This document shows positions 1 through 6,531 of a DNA stretch of 9,309 nt, one piece after another. How positions within the stretch are numbered: position 1 is the stretch's first letter; each line of letters opens with the position of its first letter. This DNA comes from Gammaproteobacteria bacterium (GTDB lineage: Bacteria > Pseudomonadota > Gammaproteobacteria > Steroidobacterales > Steroidobacteraceae), in the NCBI GenBank assembly GCA_030830595.1, contig JAURMS010000130.1, forward strand, positions 1 to 9,309, in the 5' to 3' direction. The notes beneath the pieces are model-generated. The model made no database searches. It was not told the DNA's origin and saw nothing but the letters and a program-made list of their open reading frames with translations. The position numbers and the translations under genes are program-made.

Positions 1-237
1 CTCGGCCAGGTACATCAGGATGGCACCCGACTCGAAGATCGGCAGCGCCCCCCCCGGGGCATCGTGATCGACCATCGCAGGAATCTTGTTGTTGGGCGAC
101 ACGGCAAGGAATGCGGGATCGAACTGCTCGCCGCGTGTGATGTCGACCGGCGTGACGCGATACGGCAGGCCACACTCCTCGAGCATGATCGCCGCCTTGA
201 AGCCGTTGGGCGAAGGATAATAGAACAGCTCGATCAT
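1..237 (-). CDS. Glutathione S-transferase N-terminal part (YfcG/YghU-like), cut by window edge
   Basis: Only the first 79 codons lie in the window; the gene continues past position 1. The protein opens MIELFYYPSPNG and reads as a thioredoxin-fold GST N-terminal domain. A Ser9-Pro10-Asn11-Gly12 turn sits where the Nu-class YfcG/YghU group has its TPNG-type glutathione-binding turn. A SPNNKIPAMVD segment carries the cis-proline (Pro53), followed by the FESGAI glutathione-contact motif (Glu69-Ser70). Members of this group act as glutathione-dependent disulfide-bond reductases or peroxidases in the cytoplasm. The start ATG (237-235) overlaps the upstream gene's TGA (236-234) as ATGA, so it is probably translationally coupled and co-transcribed with that GST. 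Family assignment is secure; the exact subclass and substrate are inferred, and the C-terminal helical domain is not visible. Confidence 0.85.
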   Translation of the reverse strand, partial: MIELFYYPSPNGFKAAIMLEECGLPYRVTPVDITRGEQFDPAFLAVSPNNKIPAMVDHDAPGGALPIFESGAILMYLAE

Positions 238-1154
238 GCAGCCTCAATGATCCGATAACCGGCCCGGGGGAAGTGCACGATCACGTCACCGGTTTCGGTG
301 GTGTGGCGCCGGATGGCGACCTCGGATTCATTGAGCGTGACCAGTTCGCCCTCGACCGGAATGCGGCCATAGTCGTCGGGGGTGACGCTCACCTGCGCAC
401 CGGCCGCAAGCCCCAGTGGGTCGTCAGCCAGGACGCCGGCCGGCGGCAGCGGCTCTGCGGCCCGCGCTGCGTCCAGCGCCGCGGACGCCTCCAATTCACT
501 GCGGTGACCCTGACCAATGCCCTGCATGCGCTGTTCCCAGGCCCGCAGTGCCGCGAACGGTTCCAGCAGGCGGGCCGCATCACCGATGTTGCCGCGGGCC
601 ATCCAAACCGGAAAGTAGGCATTGACGTCCGCCCAGCCGGGGCGATCGCCCAACAGGTAGGCACGGCCATCCTCCAGCATGGACTCGACGAGCACGAGGT
701 TGGCGCGCAGCTGGGTATACAGGTGTGGGATGTCCTGCTCCAGCCGGTCGAAATCCATGAAGTTGAAGAACCCCTTACGGTCCTCGATCACCTCGGTCGG
801 GATGAGGGACTTGTTCAGCCCCATTGAGAGTCCAGCGCCGGGGTCGAAGAAACTGCGGTCACTCCACGCCCCCAGCGCCATCGCCAGCCCGGCGCTGCCG
901 CCGGGGAACAGGCTGGGCTCGGGGTGGCGCCGCTCGAGTTCCCGGGCGATGAGCCGGGTATCGCAGTAGATATCCGCGCCCGCTTGCAGCACTGGAACCT
1001 TACGATACCCCCCGGTCAGCGGCATCAGCGCCGGCCTCGGCATGACCATGGGCAACTGCACAGAGGACCAGGACAGACCCTTGAGGCCGAACACGAGCCG
1101 GATCTTCTCGGCAAAGGGCGACGGATCGTGATGATGCAGGATCAGGTCTGCCAT
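234..1154 (-). CDS. Glutathione S-transferase family protein with C-terminal beta-rich extension
   Basis: 306 residues from the ATG at 1154. A TTG-initiated form from 1196 adds 14 residues that do not look like GST, and the ATG is preceded by a GGGAC-type Shine-Dalgarno, so 1154 is preferred. Residues 1-75 form a thioredoxin-like GST domain: a HHHDPSPFAEKIRL start, then KVPVL with the cis-proline (Pro54), then Asp65-Thr66 at the usual Glu/Asp-Ser position. Residues about 90-215 are a helical GST C-terminal domain with the GDRPGWADVNAYF folding motif (about 169-181). Residues about 245-306 are predicted beta-rich (VSVTPDDYGRIPVEGELVTL and onward), longer than a normal GST of about 200-230 residues. 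I recall this tail on some proteobacterial GST-like proteins but know no function for it. The gene is divergent from the oxygenase operon and overlaps the next GST by 4 nt. It may conjugate or reduce reactive intermediates; that is inference. Confidence 0.85.
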   Translation of the reverse strand: MADLILHHHDPSPFAEKIRLVFGLKGLSWSSVQLPMVMPRPALMPLTGGYRKVPVLQAGADIYCDTRLIARELERRHPEPSLFPGGSAGLAMALGAWSDRSFFDPGAGLSMGLNKSLIPTEVIEDRKGFFNFMDFDRLEQDIPHLYTQLRANLVLVESMLEDGRAYLLGDRPGWADVNAYFPVWMARGNIGDAARLLEPFAALRAWEQRMQGIGQGHRSELEASAALDAARAAEPLPPAGVLADDPLGLAAGAQVSVTPDDYGRIPVEGELVTLNESEVAIRRHTTETGDVIVHFPRAGYRIIEAA

Positions 1155-1186
1155 ATGTCCCGACTCTACACCGCCTCCGCGCAAAA

Positions 1187-1204
1187 AAACAGTCAAGCCT
1201 GTTT
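1187..1204. promoter_or_regulatory. Inverted repeat in divergent intergenic region, candidate operator
   Basis: A perfect dyad, AAACAG-6 nt-CTGTTT, lies in the roughly 114-bp gap between the divergent GST and Rieske genes. On the minus strand, a TAAAAT -10-like hexamer (1205-1210) lies directly next to it, which would place the dyad over the GST transcription start, a typical repressor position. No good -35 accompanies that hexamer. A minus-strand TTGACT (1191-1196) lies inside the repeat but has no well-spaced -10. No convincing plus-strand promoter was found. The operator role is inferred from symmetry and position. Confidence 0.35.
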
Positions 1205-1227
1205 ATTTTATCGGCTGCCATCCTGTA

Positions 1228-1239
1228 ACCTTGAAAGGT
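1228..1239. promoter_or_regulatory. Small dyad upstream of the Rieske gene
   Basis: ACCTT-GA-AAGGT, five-base perfect arms around a 2-nt centre, lies about 30 nt before the Rieske start codon. It could be a second operator half or be incidental. A weak plus-strand pair (TTTATT at 1202-1207 and TGTAAC at 1224-1229, 16-nt spacer) ends within it; I do not consider that promoter well supported. Confidence 0.2.
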
Positions 1240-1258
1240 GGTGAGAACCGGGCAAGAT

Positions 1259-1263
1259 GGGAG
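1259..1263 (+). promoter_or_regulatory. Shine-Dalgarno choosing the Rieske start at 1269
   Basis: GGGAG lies 5 nt before the ATG at 1269. The alternative in-frame ATG at 1257 is followed, not preceded, by this motif and has no comparable purine stretch at the right distance. The shorter protein (MDAQTVERLKAG) is therefore preferred. Confidence 0.55.
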
Positions 1264-1268
1264 TCACA

Positions 1269-2480
1269 ATGGACGCGCAAACCGTTGAAAGGCTGAAGGC
1301 CGGCATGCGCTACGAGGCGGATCGGACTGCTCCGCCTGAGGGTTTTCCCAAGCTGCCGGTGATCCCCGGCGGGCGATATACGGACCCCGAATTTCAGGCG
1401 CTGGAGCGTGAGTTTCTCTGGCGCCGTGCCTGGCTTTACGCCTGCCACCTCGACGAGATTCCCGAGCCTGGTAGTTTCTACCTGTTCCGTAGGACCGGCT
1501 CGCCGATCCTGGTTGTCCATGGCAAGGACGGCGTGGTCCGGGCCTTCTACAACACCTGCCGTCACCGCGGGGCGCCGTTGGTTAAAACCTGCACCGGCAA
1601 GGTGGACGGACTGGTCTGCGGTTACCACGGCTGGACCTACTCGCTCGACGGCAAGCTGATGAACCTGCGTGACAAGCGCGATTTCGTCGACCTGCGCATG
1701 GACGACTACCCACTCGTGCCGGTGCGCTGCGAGCGCCTCGGCAACTGGATCTTCGTCAACGAGGATCCGGATGCAGAGCCCTTGTTGCAGCACCTGGGTC
1801 GCATGCCCGGCTACCTGGAGCAGATCCAGCCCGATCAGGTTCGCCACGTCGATCGCCGCTCGTATCCGGTGAAGTGCAACGTCAAGGTGCTGCTGGATGC
1901 CTTCATGGAGGTGTATCACCTCAAGTCGATCCACCAGAACACGGTGGATCGGTTCCTGGATCACCGTGGCACCAGCATCACCCTGTGGCCACGGGGGCAT
2001 TCGCTGATGATCACCCCCAACCGGCGGCCCGACTGGCAGGATCCCGGCACCAAGGGCATGCGCAGGATCGAGACGGCGACGGAAATCACCCTCTCGAACA
2101 ACCCCTCGTTCATGTTCTATCCCAACCTGGTCACGCCGGTCGACGCCACGGGCAACCCGTTCCTGCTGTTCTGGCCCACCGGCGACCGGGACATGGAAAT
2201 CGAGGTCATCTGGTTTGCCCCGGACTGGGGTGACGGAGTGCTCGACCCACTCTGGGAAAAGCGCATCAGCAATTTCGAGCGGATCCTGGAAGAGGACACC
2301 CAGTTCGCGGGGCAGATTCAGGAGTCGGTGGAATCTCAGGCGTTCCGCGGCGTGACCCTCAATTATCAGGAACGTCGCATCTATCACTGGCACGAGGAAC
2401 TCGACCGCCGCATAGGACCGGAACGGATCCCTGAGCACCTGCGGGTTCAGCCGGTGTTGTCGGACTGGATCGAGCGCTGA
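1269..2480 (+). CDS. Rieske non-heme iron oxygenase, alpha (catalytic) subunit
   Basis: 403 residues, a normal length for an aromatic-ring-hydroxylating or related Rieske oxygenase large subunit. It would use O2 and electrons from a reductase/ferredoxin to hydroxylate or demethylate an organic substrate in the cytoplasm. The Rieske [2Fe-2S] ligands are visible as C-x-H-17x-C-x-x-H: Cys97, His99, Cys117 and His120. The mononuclear iron motif DAFMEVYHLKSIH supplies the bridging Asp210 and ligands His217 and His222; Asp343 in the EEDTQFAGQIQES stretch is the likely third ligand. No beta subunit, ferredoxin or reductase gene is in the window, so electrons must come from elsewhere, or the enzyme may be an alpha-only type. 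It is the first gene of a four-gene operon; the next start follows its TGA after 3 nt. Ring dihydroxylation, monohydroxylation and demethylation cannot be distinguished here. Confidence 0.93.
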   Translation: MDAQTVERLKAGMRYEADRTAPPEGFPKLPVIPGGRYTDPEFQALEREFLWRRAWLYACHLDEIPEPGSFYLFRRTGSPILVVHGKDGVVRAFYNTCRHRGAPLVKTCTGKVDGLVCGYHGWTYSLDGKLMNLRDKRDFVDLRMDDYPLVPVRCERLGNWIFVNEDPDAEPLLQHLGRMPGYLEQIQPDQVRHVDRRSYPVKCNVKVLLDAFMEVYHLKSIHQNTVDRFLDHRGTSITLWPRGHSLMITPNRRPDWQDPGTKGMRRIETATEITLSNNPSFMFYPNLVTPVDATGNPFLLFWPTGDRDMEIEVIWFAPDWGDGVLDPLWEKRISNFERILEEDTQFAGQIQESVESQAFRGVTLNYQERRIYHWHEELDRRIGPERIPEHLRVQPVLSDWIER

Positions 2481-2483
2481 CCG

Positions 2484-3920
2484 ATGGCTGGCATCACCTC
2501 GCTAGGCTGTTTCCTGCCGAGGTTACGACTGGCCCGGGCCACCATCGCCGAAGCCATGGGCTGGTTGGGCCAGGGCAAGGCACGGGTCAAGGGCGAGATC
2601 GCAACCTGTAACTGGGATGAGGACAGCCTCACCCTGGGAGTCGAGGCAGCGCGCATCGCGCTCGCCGGGGCGCCCTCCTCCGACCTCGACTCGCTGGTTT
2701 TTGCCTCGACCACGGCACCGTTCGCCGATCATGCGAATGGAGTCATCCTGGCTACGGCCCTTGGCCTGAACACCTCGCTGCGGGTGAGCGACACCGGCGG
2801 GTCGCAACGCGCAGGCACCAGCGCCCTGGCGGCCGCGCTCGCCGCCGCTGACCGTGGCACTCCCTGCCTCGTAGTAGCCTCAGACCAGCGACTCGCGAGG
2901 CCTGGCAGCCCTCAGGAACTGCAGTACGGTCACGGCGCCACCGCGGCGCTGGTGGGCGGCGGAGCGGGCCTCGCGGAATTCGTCGGCGCAGAGCACCTGG
3001 CGGCAGACTTCGTCGACCATTATCGTGAGAGCGGTGCCAGCTTCGATTACGCCCTCGAGGATCGCTGGGTGCGGGAAGCGGGCTGGAACCCGCTGGTGAG
3101 CCAAACCGTTGGCAGGCTGCTGGGAAGGCTGGGCCTGCAGGCTGCCCAGATCGACAGGGTTGTGCTGGCCTGCCCTGCGGCCACCGCACGGGGCGTACTG
3201 AAGGCGACGGGCTTGCGCGCGGAAGCCCTGGTCCCGGACCGTACCGGGGAATTTGGCGACATCGGCTGCGGCCATCCCCTGCTCCTGCTGGCCACGGCGC
3301 TCGAGTCTGCTGCAGCAGGCGAGCATGTGCTGGTGATCGGCTTCGGCCAGGGCGTGGATGCCATCCTGCTGAGGGCCACCGGTCAAGGTCAGGCAGGAGG
3401 CTTCGGGCTGGCAGAAGCCGCGGCGGCACGGCGCGAGGAGACCCATTACACGCGCTTTCTTTCCCATCAGGGCTTGCTGCCCGTGGAGTTCGGCATGCGC
3501 GCAGAGCGCGACAACCGAACCGCACAGACCGTGGCCTGGCGTAAGCATGAGGTCGTCACCGGCTTTACGGGCGGTCGCTGCCGACAGTGCGGCGCACTGC
3601 AATTCCCGCTCTCGCGGGTTTGCGTCGCACCGGACTGCCGAGAGACGGATACCCAGGAGCCGCTGAGGCTCGCCGAACTACCAGCGCGCATCAAGACCTT
3701 CACCGAAGACTGGCTGGCCTACTCGGCGCGTCCACCCCTGGTCTACGGCAACGCCCAGTTCGAGGAGGGCGGCAACGTGTTCATGGAATTCACCGACTTT
3801 GCTCCCGGCGAGGCAAGGGTCGGCGGTCCCGTCCGGTTCATGTTCCGGATCAAGGACCTCGACAGCCGGCGCGGCTTCCGTCGTTATTTCTGGAAGGCCG
3901 CTCCCGGCCTGGAGCGCTGA
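2484..3920 (+). CDS. HMG-CoA synthase-like protein fused to C-terminal DUF35 zinc-ribbon/OB-fold domain
   Basis: 478 residues. Residues 1 to about 300 follow the thiolase-fold HMG-CoA synthase family, with an N-terminal GITSLGCFLPRLRL strand, an STTAPFADHANG segment near 75-86 and a final VLVIGFGQGVDAILL strand near 282-296. Residues about 350-470 form a DUF35 module: a zinc ribbon with Cys366, Cys369, Cys380 and Cys385, then an OB-fold (about 395-465). In true HMG-CoA synthases the nucleophile sits in a C-x-A-G-T motif; here the segment is SQRAGTSAL, so Gln108 aligns with that cysteine. The catalytic-His region reads LACPAATARG, with no histidine. HMG-CoA synthase activity therefore looks unlikely. 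In archaea, HMGCS, thiolase and DUF35 proteins form a complex, and DUF35 partners also pair with SCP2/Ltp-type thiolases in steroid side-chain degradation. The thiolase gene follows after 1 nt, so a physical complex is a reasonable inference. The start follows the Rieske stop by 3 nt with only a weak GAGCG, suggesting translational coupling. Confidence 0.85.
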   Translation: MAGITSLGCFLPRLRLARATIAEAMGWLGQGKARVKGEIATCNWDEDSLTLGVEAARIALAGAPSSDLDSLVFASTTAPFADHANGVILATALGLNTSLRVSDTGGSQRAGTSALAAALAAADRGTPCLVVASDQRLARPGSPQELQYGHGATAALVGGGAGLAEFVGAEHLAADFVDHYRESGASFDYALEDRWVREAGWNPLVSQTVGRLLGRLGLQAAQIDRVVLACPAATARGVLKATGLRAEALVPDRTGEFGDIGCGHPLLLLATALESAAAGEHVLVIGFGQGVDAILLRATGQGQAGGFGLAEAAAARREETHYTRFLSHQGLLPVEFGMRAERDNRTAQTVAWRKHEVVTGFTGGRCRQCGALQFPLSRVCVAPDCRETDTQEPLRLAELPARIKTFTEDWLAYSARPPLVYGNAQFEEGGNVFMEFTDFAPGEARVGGPVRFMFRIKDLDSRRGFRRYFWKAAPGLER

Positions 3921-3921
3921 C

Positions 3922-5124
3922 ATGGCACGCGGCATCAGTGACAAGGTGGTGATCCTCGGCATGGGCTGCAGCCGCTTCGGTGAGCGCTGGGACTGCGGCC
4001 CGGAGGACCTGATGCTGGAGGCGTTCCAGGAGGCCGTCGCCGATGCGGGCATCGAGCGTGACCAGCTGGAGGCCGCCTGGCTGGGCGTTTTTTATGATGA
4101 GCAGAACGTCTCGAAATCCGCCCTGCCCCTCTCCATGGCGCTGCGCCTGCCCAATATCCCCGTCACCCGGGTAGAGAACCTGTGCGCCACCGGCACCGAG
4201 GCCCTGCGTGGCGCGGCCTACGCCGTGGCCGCGGGCGCCTGCGACTTCGCCCTGGCCATGGGCGTGGAAAAACTCAAGGACACCGGCTTCGGCGGCCTGC
4301 CAGAGCGGACCAAGGGCACCTTCGAGGACCTTTGGCAGCCGGGCTTCACGCCACCCGGCGCCTTTGCGCAGCTGGCGGCGGCCTACGCGGCCAGACATGG
4401 CATCCCCATGGATCGCCTGAAAAAGGCGATGGCCCATGTCTCGGTGAAAAGCCATGCCAACGCGGTGACCGCCGAGAAGGCCCATTTACGCAAGGCCATC
4501 ACCGAACAACATGTGCTCGAGGCACCGATGATCGCCTACCCGCTGGGCACCTTCGACTGCTGCGGCGTCTCCGATGGTGCAGCCTGCGCCATCGTCACCA
4601 CCCCGGAGAAGGCGCGCGCACTCGGCCGGCGCGACGCCGTAGCCATCAAGGCCATGCAGTTGGTGCCCTCCAACGGCGTCGAGCTTTCCCACTCTTCCTG
4701 GGATGGAGCGCACACCCCGACCACTAGTGAGGCCGCAAGGCGAGCCTATGCCGAGGCTGGCGTTCGGAATCCACGACGGGAGATTTCCCTGATGGAGGTG
4801 CACGACTGCTTCTCCATCACCGAGCTGGTCCTGATGGAAGACCTGGGCATGTCCGACTCGGGCAAGGCACCCGACGATATCCTTGACGGACGCTATGACC
4901 GTGATGGTCGCACGCCTTGTCAGACCGACGGTGGGCTCAAGTGCTTCGGCCACCCGGTGGGCGCCTCGGGCCTGCGCATGGCCTACGAGGTGTACACGCA
5001 GCTGAGTGGGCGGGCAGGCACGCGCCAGCTGGCCTCGCCCAGCCTCGGCCTCACCCACAACCTCGGCGGCATACCCAATCGCAACGTGGCCAGCGTGTCG
5101 ATCCTCGGCTTGCTGGGCTTATAG
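3922..5124 (+). CDS. SCP2/Ltp-type thiolase
   Basis: 400 residues from the ATG at 3922, which has GGAG 7-8 nt upstream and lies 1 nt after the previous stop; an in-frame extension back to 3799 would overlap the preceding gene and is rejected. It is a thiolase-superfamily enzyme acting on CoA thioesters. The nucleophile Cys88 lies in VENLCATGTEAL. EVHDCFSITEL (about 292-302) and GGLKCFGHPVGASG (about 337-350, with His344) are the C-terminal active-site motifs. The second catalytic cysteine of classical thiolases (CxGGG) is replaced by HNLGG (379-383), as in the sterol-carrier-protein-2 thiolase and Ltp groups. Such enzymes do thiolytic cleavage or, in the Ltp2 type with a DUF35 partner, retro-aldol C-C cleavage. 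The adjacent DUF35-bearing protein supports a partnership of that kind, but direction and substrate are unknown. Next gene begins 8 nt downstream. Confidence 0.9.
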   Translation: MARGISDKVVILGMGCSRFGERWDCGPEDLMLEAFQEAVADAGIERDQLEAAWLGVFYDEQNVSKSALPLSMALRLPNIPVTRVENLCATGTEALRGAAYAVAAGACDFALAMGVEKLKDTGFGGLPERTKGTFEDLWQPGFTPPGAFAQLAAAYAARHGIPMDRLKKAMAHVSVKSHANAVTAEKAHLRKAITEQHVLEAPMIAYPLGTFDCCGVSDGAACAIVTTPEKARALGRRDAVAIKAMQLVPSNGVELSHSSWDGAHTPTTSEAARRAYAEAGVRNPRREISLMEVHDCFSITELVLMEDLGMSDSGKAPDDILDGRYDRDGRTPCQTDGGLKCFGHPVGASGLRMAYEVYTQLSGRAGTRQLASPSLGLTHNLGGIPNRNVASVSILGLLGL

Positions 5125-5132
5125 GGGGACCC

Positions 5133-5699
5133 ATGGCTGACACGCTCTTTACCCGCACCCCGCGCGACGAACTGCCCGAGGGTTTTCGTCCTGCCTGGGA
5201 CATGTTGAACAAGCTGACGGGGGAACCGACCTTCATCGAAGTCTTCGGGCAGGCACCGGAGCTGGTCAACCTGGTGATGAGCGAGTTCTACATGAAGACC
5301 TTCTTCGGTGGACGGGTGGAGCAGCGCTACAAGCAGCTGGTCCGGTTACGGCTCTCCATCGTCCACGGCTGCCGCACCTGCAACAAGCAGAACGTGCCCG
5401 GTGCCCTGGAGGCAGGCGTCAGCCAGGCGCAGGTGGATGCCATGATCGAGGGGCGCTACCCGGGTGCACTCTTCACGCCTGCTGAACAGGCCGTGCTGGA
5501 ATACGCTGACCAGATGGTGCTGACCAACATGAACGGCCAGGTGGGCCCTGAGTTGTTTCATCGGTTACGGGAGCACTTTTCCGAGCCGGAAATCCTGGAG
5601 CTCGGCGTGGTGATGGCCATCGTCGCCGGCATGGCCAAGCTGTCCTTCCTGCTCAACCTGGTCGAGAAGGAAGACTACTGTCCATTCGTTCCCGGCTAG
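5133..5699 (+). CDS. Carboxymuconolactone decarboxylase family (AhpD-like) protein
   Basis: 188 residues, with an AGGGGGA Shine-Dalgarno just before the ATG; an in-frame upstream extension into the thiolase gene is rejected. The all-alpha CMD/AhpD fold is recognisable, with the core segment about residues 61-95: RVEQRYKQLVRLRLSIVHG followed by Cys80-Arg-Thr-Cys83. The CxxC pair is the redox or peroxidatic motif of AhpD-like members. In AhpD a Glu lies 12 residues before the first Cys and a His 4 after the second; here these positions are Gln68 and Asn87, so the usual proton relay seems altered. Proteins of this family serve as alkylhydroperoxidases or decarboxylases, and many in catabolic operons have unknown roles. 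It is the last gene of the plus operon. Its stop TAG (5697-5699) interlocks with the stop of the convergent SDR gene. Confidence 0.88.
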   Translation: MADTLFTRTPRDELPEGFRPAWDMLNKLTGEPTFIEVFGQAPELVNLVMSEFYMKTFFGGRVEQRYKQLVRLRLSIVHGCRTCNKQNVPGALEAGVSQAQVDAMIEGRYPGALFTPAEQAVLEYADQMVLTNMNGQVGPELFHRLREHFSEPEILELGVVMAIVAGMAKLSFLLNLVEKEDYCPFVPG

Positions 5700-6451
5700 A
5701 AGTTCACCAGCGCGCCGCCGTCGACTCGCAGGCCGAAGCCGCTCACGAAGGCCGCCTCGTCAAGCGCCAGGAACAACGCACAGGCCGCTACATCATCGGG
5801 TTGACCTAGACGGCCCACCGGCGCCTTCTGTTCCCAGTGTTCCCGGAAGCCCGGCGCCTCCAGGAACGGCCTCGTCATATTGGTCACGATCACGCCCGGC
5901 TCGAGATAGTTCACCGTGATGCCCAGCGGGCCAAGGTCGACCGCCATGCACTTGGAGAGCCCGGCCACGGCGTGCTTCGAGGCCCCATAGGCGGCGAGAC
6001 CCGGGCCACCGATTTCCGACATCACGGATCCCAGGTTGATGATCCTGCCCCCGCCACGTTGTTTCATGGCGCCGACGGCGGCCCGCGAGATGCGGAATAC
6101 GCTGCGCAGGTTGACGTCGAGCGTCCTGTCCCAGAGTTCGTCGGTCAACTCTTCAAACGCGGCACTGGGGGCAATGCCGGCATTGTTGACCAGGATATCG
6201 AGACCACCGAAGTTTTTCGTAGCGGCCTCGACAAGCCGCTGAGGCGCATCGGCATCGGTCACATCGCACTCGAGACAGTGGCAGGCTTCCTGTCCAGCAT
6301 AGGTCTGGACCAGTCCCGAGCCCGGCCGATCCACCACGACTCCCTGCGCACCCTCCGCGAGAAAGCGCCGCGCGACTGCCTCACCGATGCCGGTGGCCGC
6401 ACCCGTGACGATCGCCACCTTGCCCGTCAGCCTGCCCTGGCTGTTTTTCAT
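5696..6451 (-). CDS. Short-chain dehydrogenase/reductase (SDR), classical type, NAD-preferring
   Basis: 251 residues, the typical classical SDR length. All hallmarks are present: cofactor motif TGAATGIG (16-23), Asp41 at the end of the second beta strand (favours NAD(H)), CDV at 62-64, NNAG at 89-92, Asn114, and the catalytic Ser142, Tyr155 and Lys159 (YGASK). A PGVIVTNM segment (185-192) follows the PG motif, and the end GFGLRVDGGALVNF is standard. The enzyme interconverts an alcohol and a ketone in the cytoplasm. The start has an AGGGGAG Shine-Dalgarno (6458-6464) with a 6-nt spacer. It lies downstream of the receptor gene on the same strand but beyond a strong terminator. It is convergent with the oxygenase operon, with a 4-nt CTAG overlap at the stops. 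A role in oxidising a hydroxylated intermediate of the neighbouring pathway is inferred from location. Confidence 0.93.
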   Translation of the reverse strand: MKNSQGRLTGKVAIVTGAATGIGEAVARRFLAEGAQGVVVDRPGSGLVQTYAGQEACHCLECDVTDADAPQRLVEAATKNFGGLDILVNNAGIAPSAAFEELTDELWDRTLDVNLRSVFRISRAAVGAMKQRGGGRIINLGSVMSEIGGPGLAAYGASKHAVAGLSKCMAVDLGPLGITVNYLEPGVIVTNMTRPFLEAPGFREHWEQKAPVGRLGQPDDVAACALFLALDEAAFVSGFGLRVDGGALVNF

Positions 6452-6478
6452 GATGTGCTCCCCTGGTCATGCGCATCC

Positions 6479-6508
6479 AAAAAGAAAGGCCGGCTTGCGC
6501 CGGCCTTT
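6479..6508 (-). terminator. Rho-independent terminator of the TonB-dependent receptor gene
   Basis: A perfect 10-bp stem (6485-6494 paired with 6499-6508, AAAGGCCGGC/GCCGGCCTTT) with a 4-nt loop. On the minus strand it runs into TTTCTTTTT, part of which belongs to the stem. It starts 24 nt after the receptor's TGA and ends 27 nt before the SDR start codon. The plus-strand flank lacks a T-run, so it acts on the minus strand only. Confidence 0.88.
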
Positions 6509-6531
6509 CCATCGACTCGAAAGTCCCGGGA

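Noticed and set aside
273..827. A 184-codon plus-strand frame opposite the second GST.
   Set aside because: Antisense shadow; the minus-strand product has clear GST domains.
1203..2438. A 411-codon open frame on the minus strand opposite the Rieske gene.
   Set aside because: Same codon-in-register antisense artefact. The plus strand carries all Rieske and iron ligands.
2752..3602. Two minus-strand open frames of about 240-257 codons within the HMGCS-like gene.
   Set aside because: They overlap each other and a well-supported gene, have Arg/Pro/Ala-biased composition, and show no family motif.
4917..5132. Upstream in-frame extension of the AhpD-like protein into the thiolase gene.
   Set aside because: The ATG at 5133 has an excellent Shine-Dalgarno and begins the family-like sequence; the extension has no homologous look.
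5700..5760. Possible terminator between the convergent AhpD-like and SDR genes.
   Set aside because: GC-rich with some self-complementarity, but no clear stem followed by a T-run on either strand.
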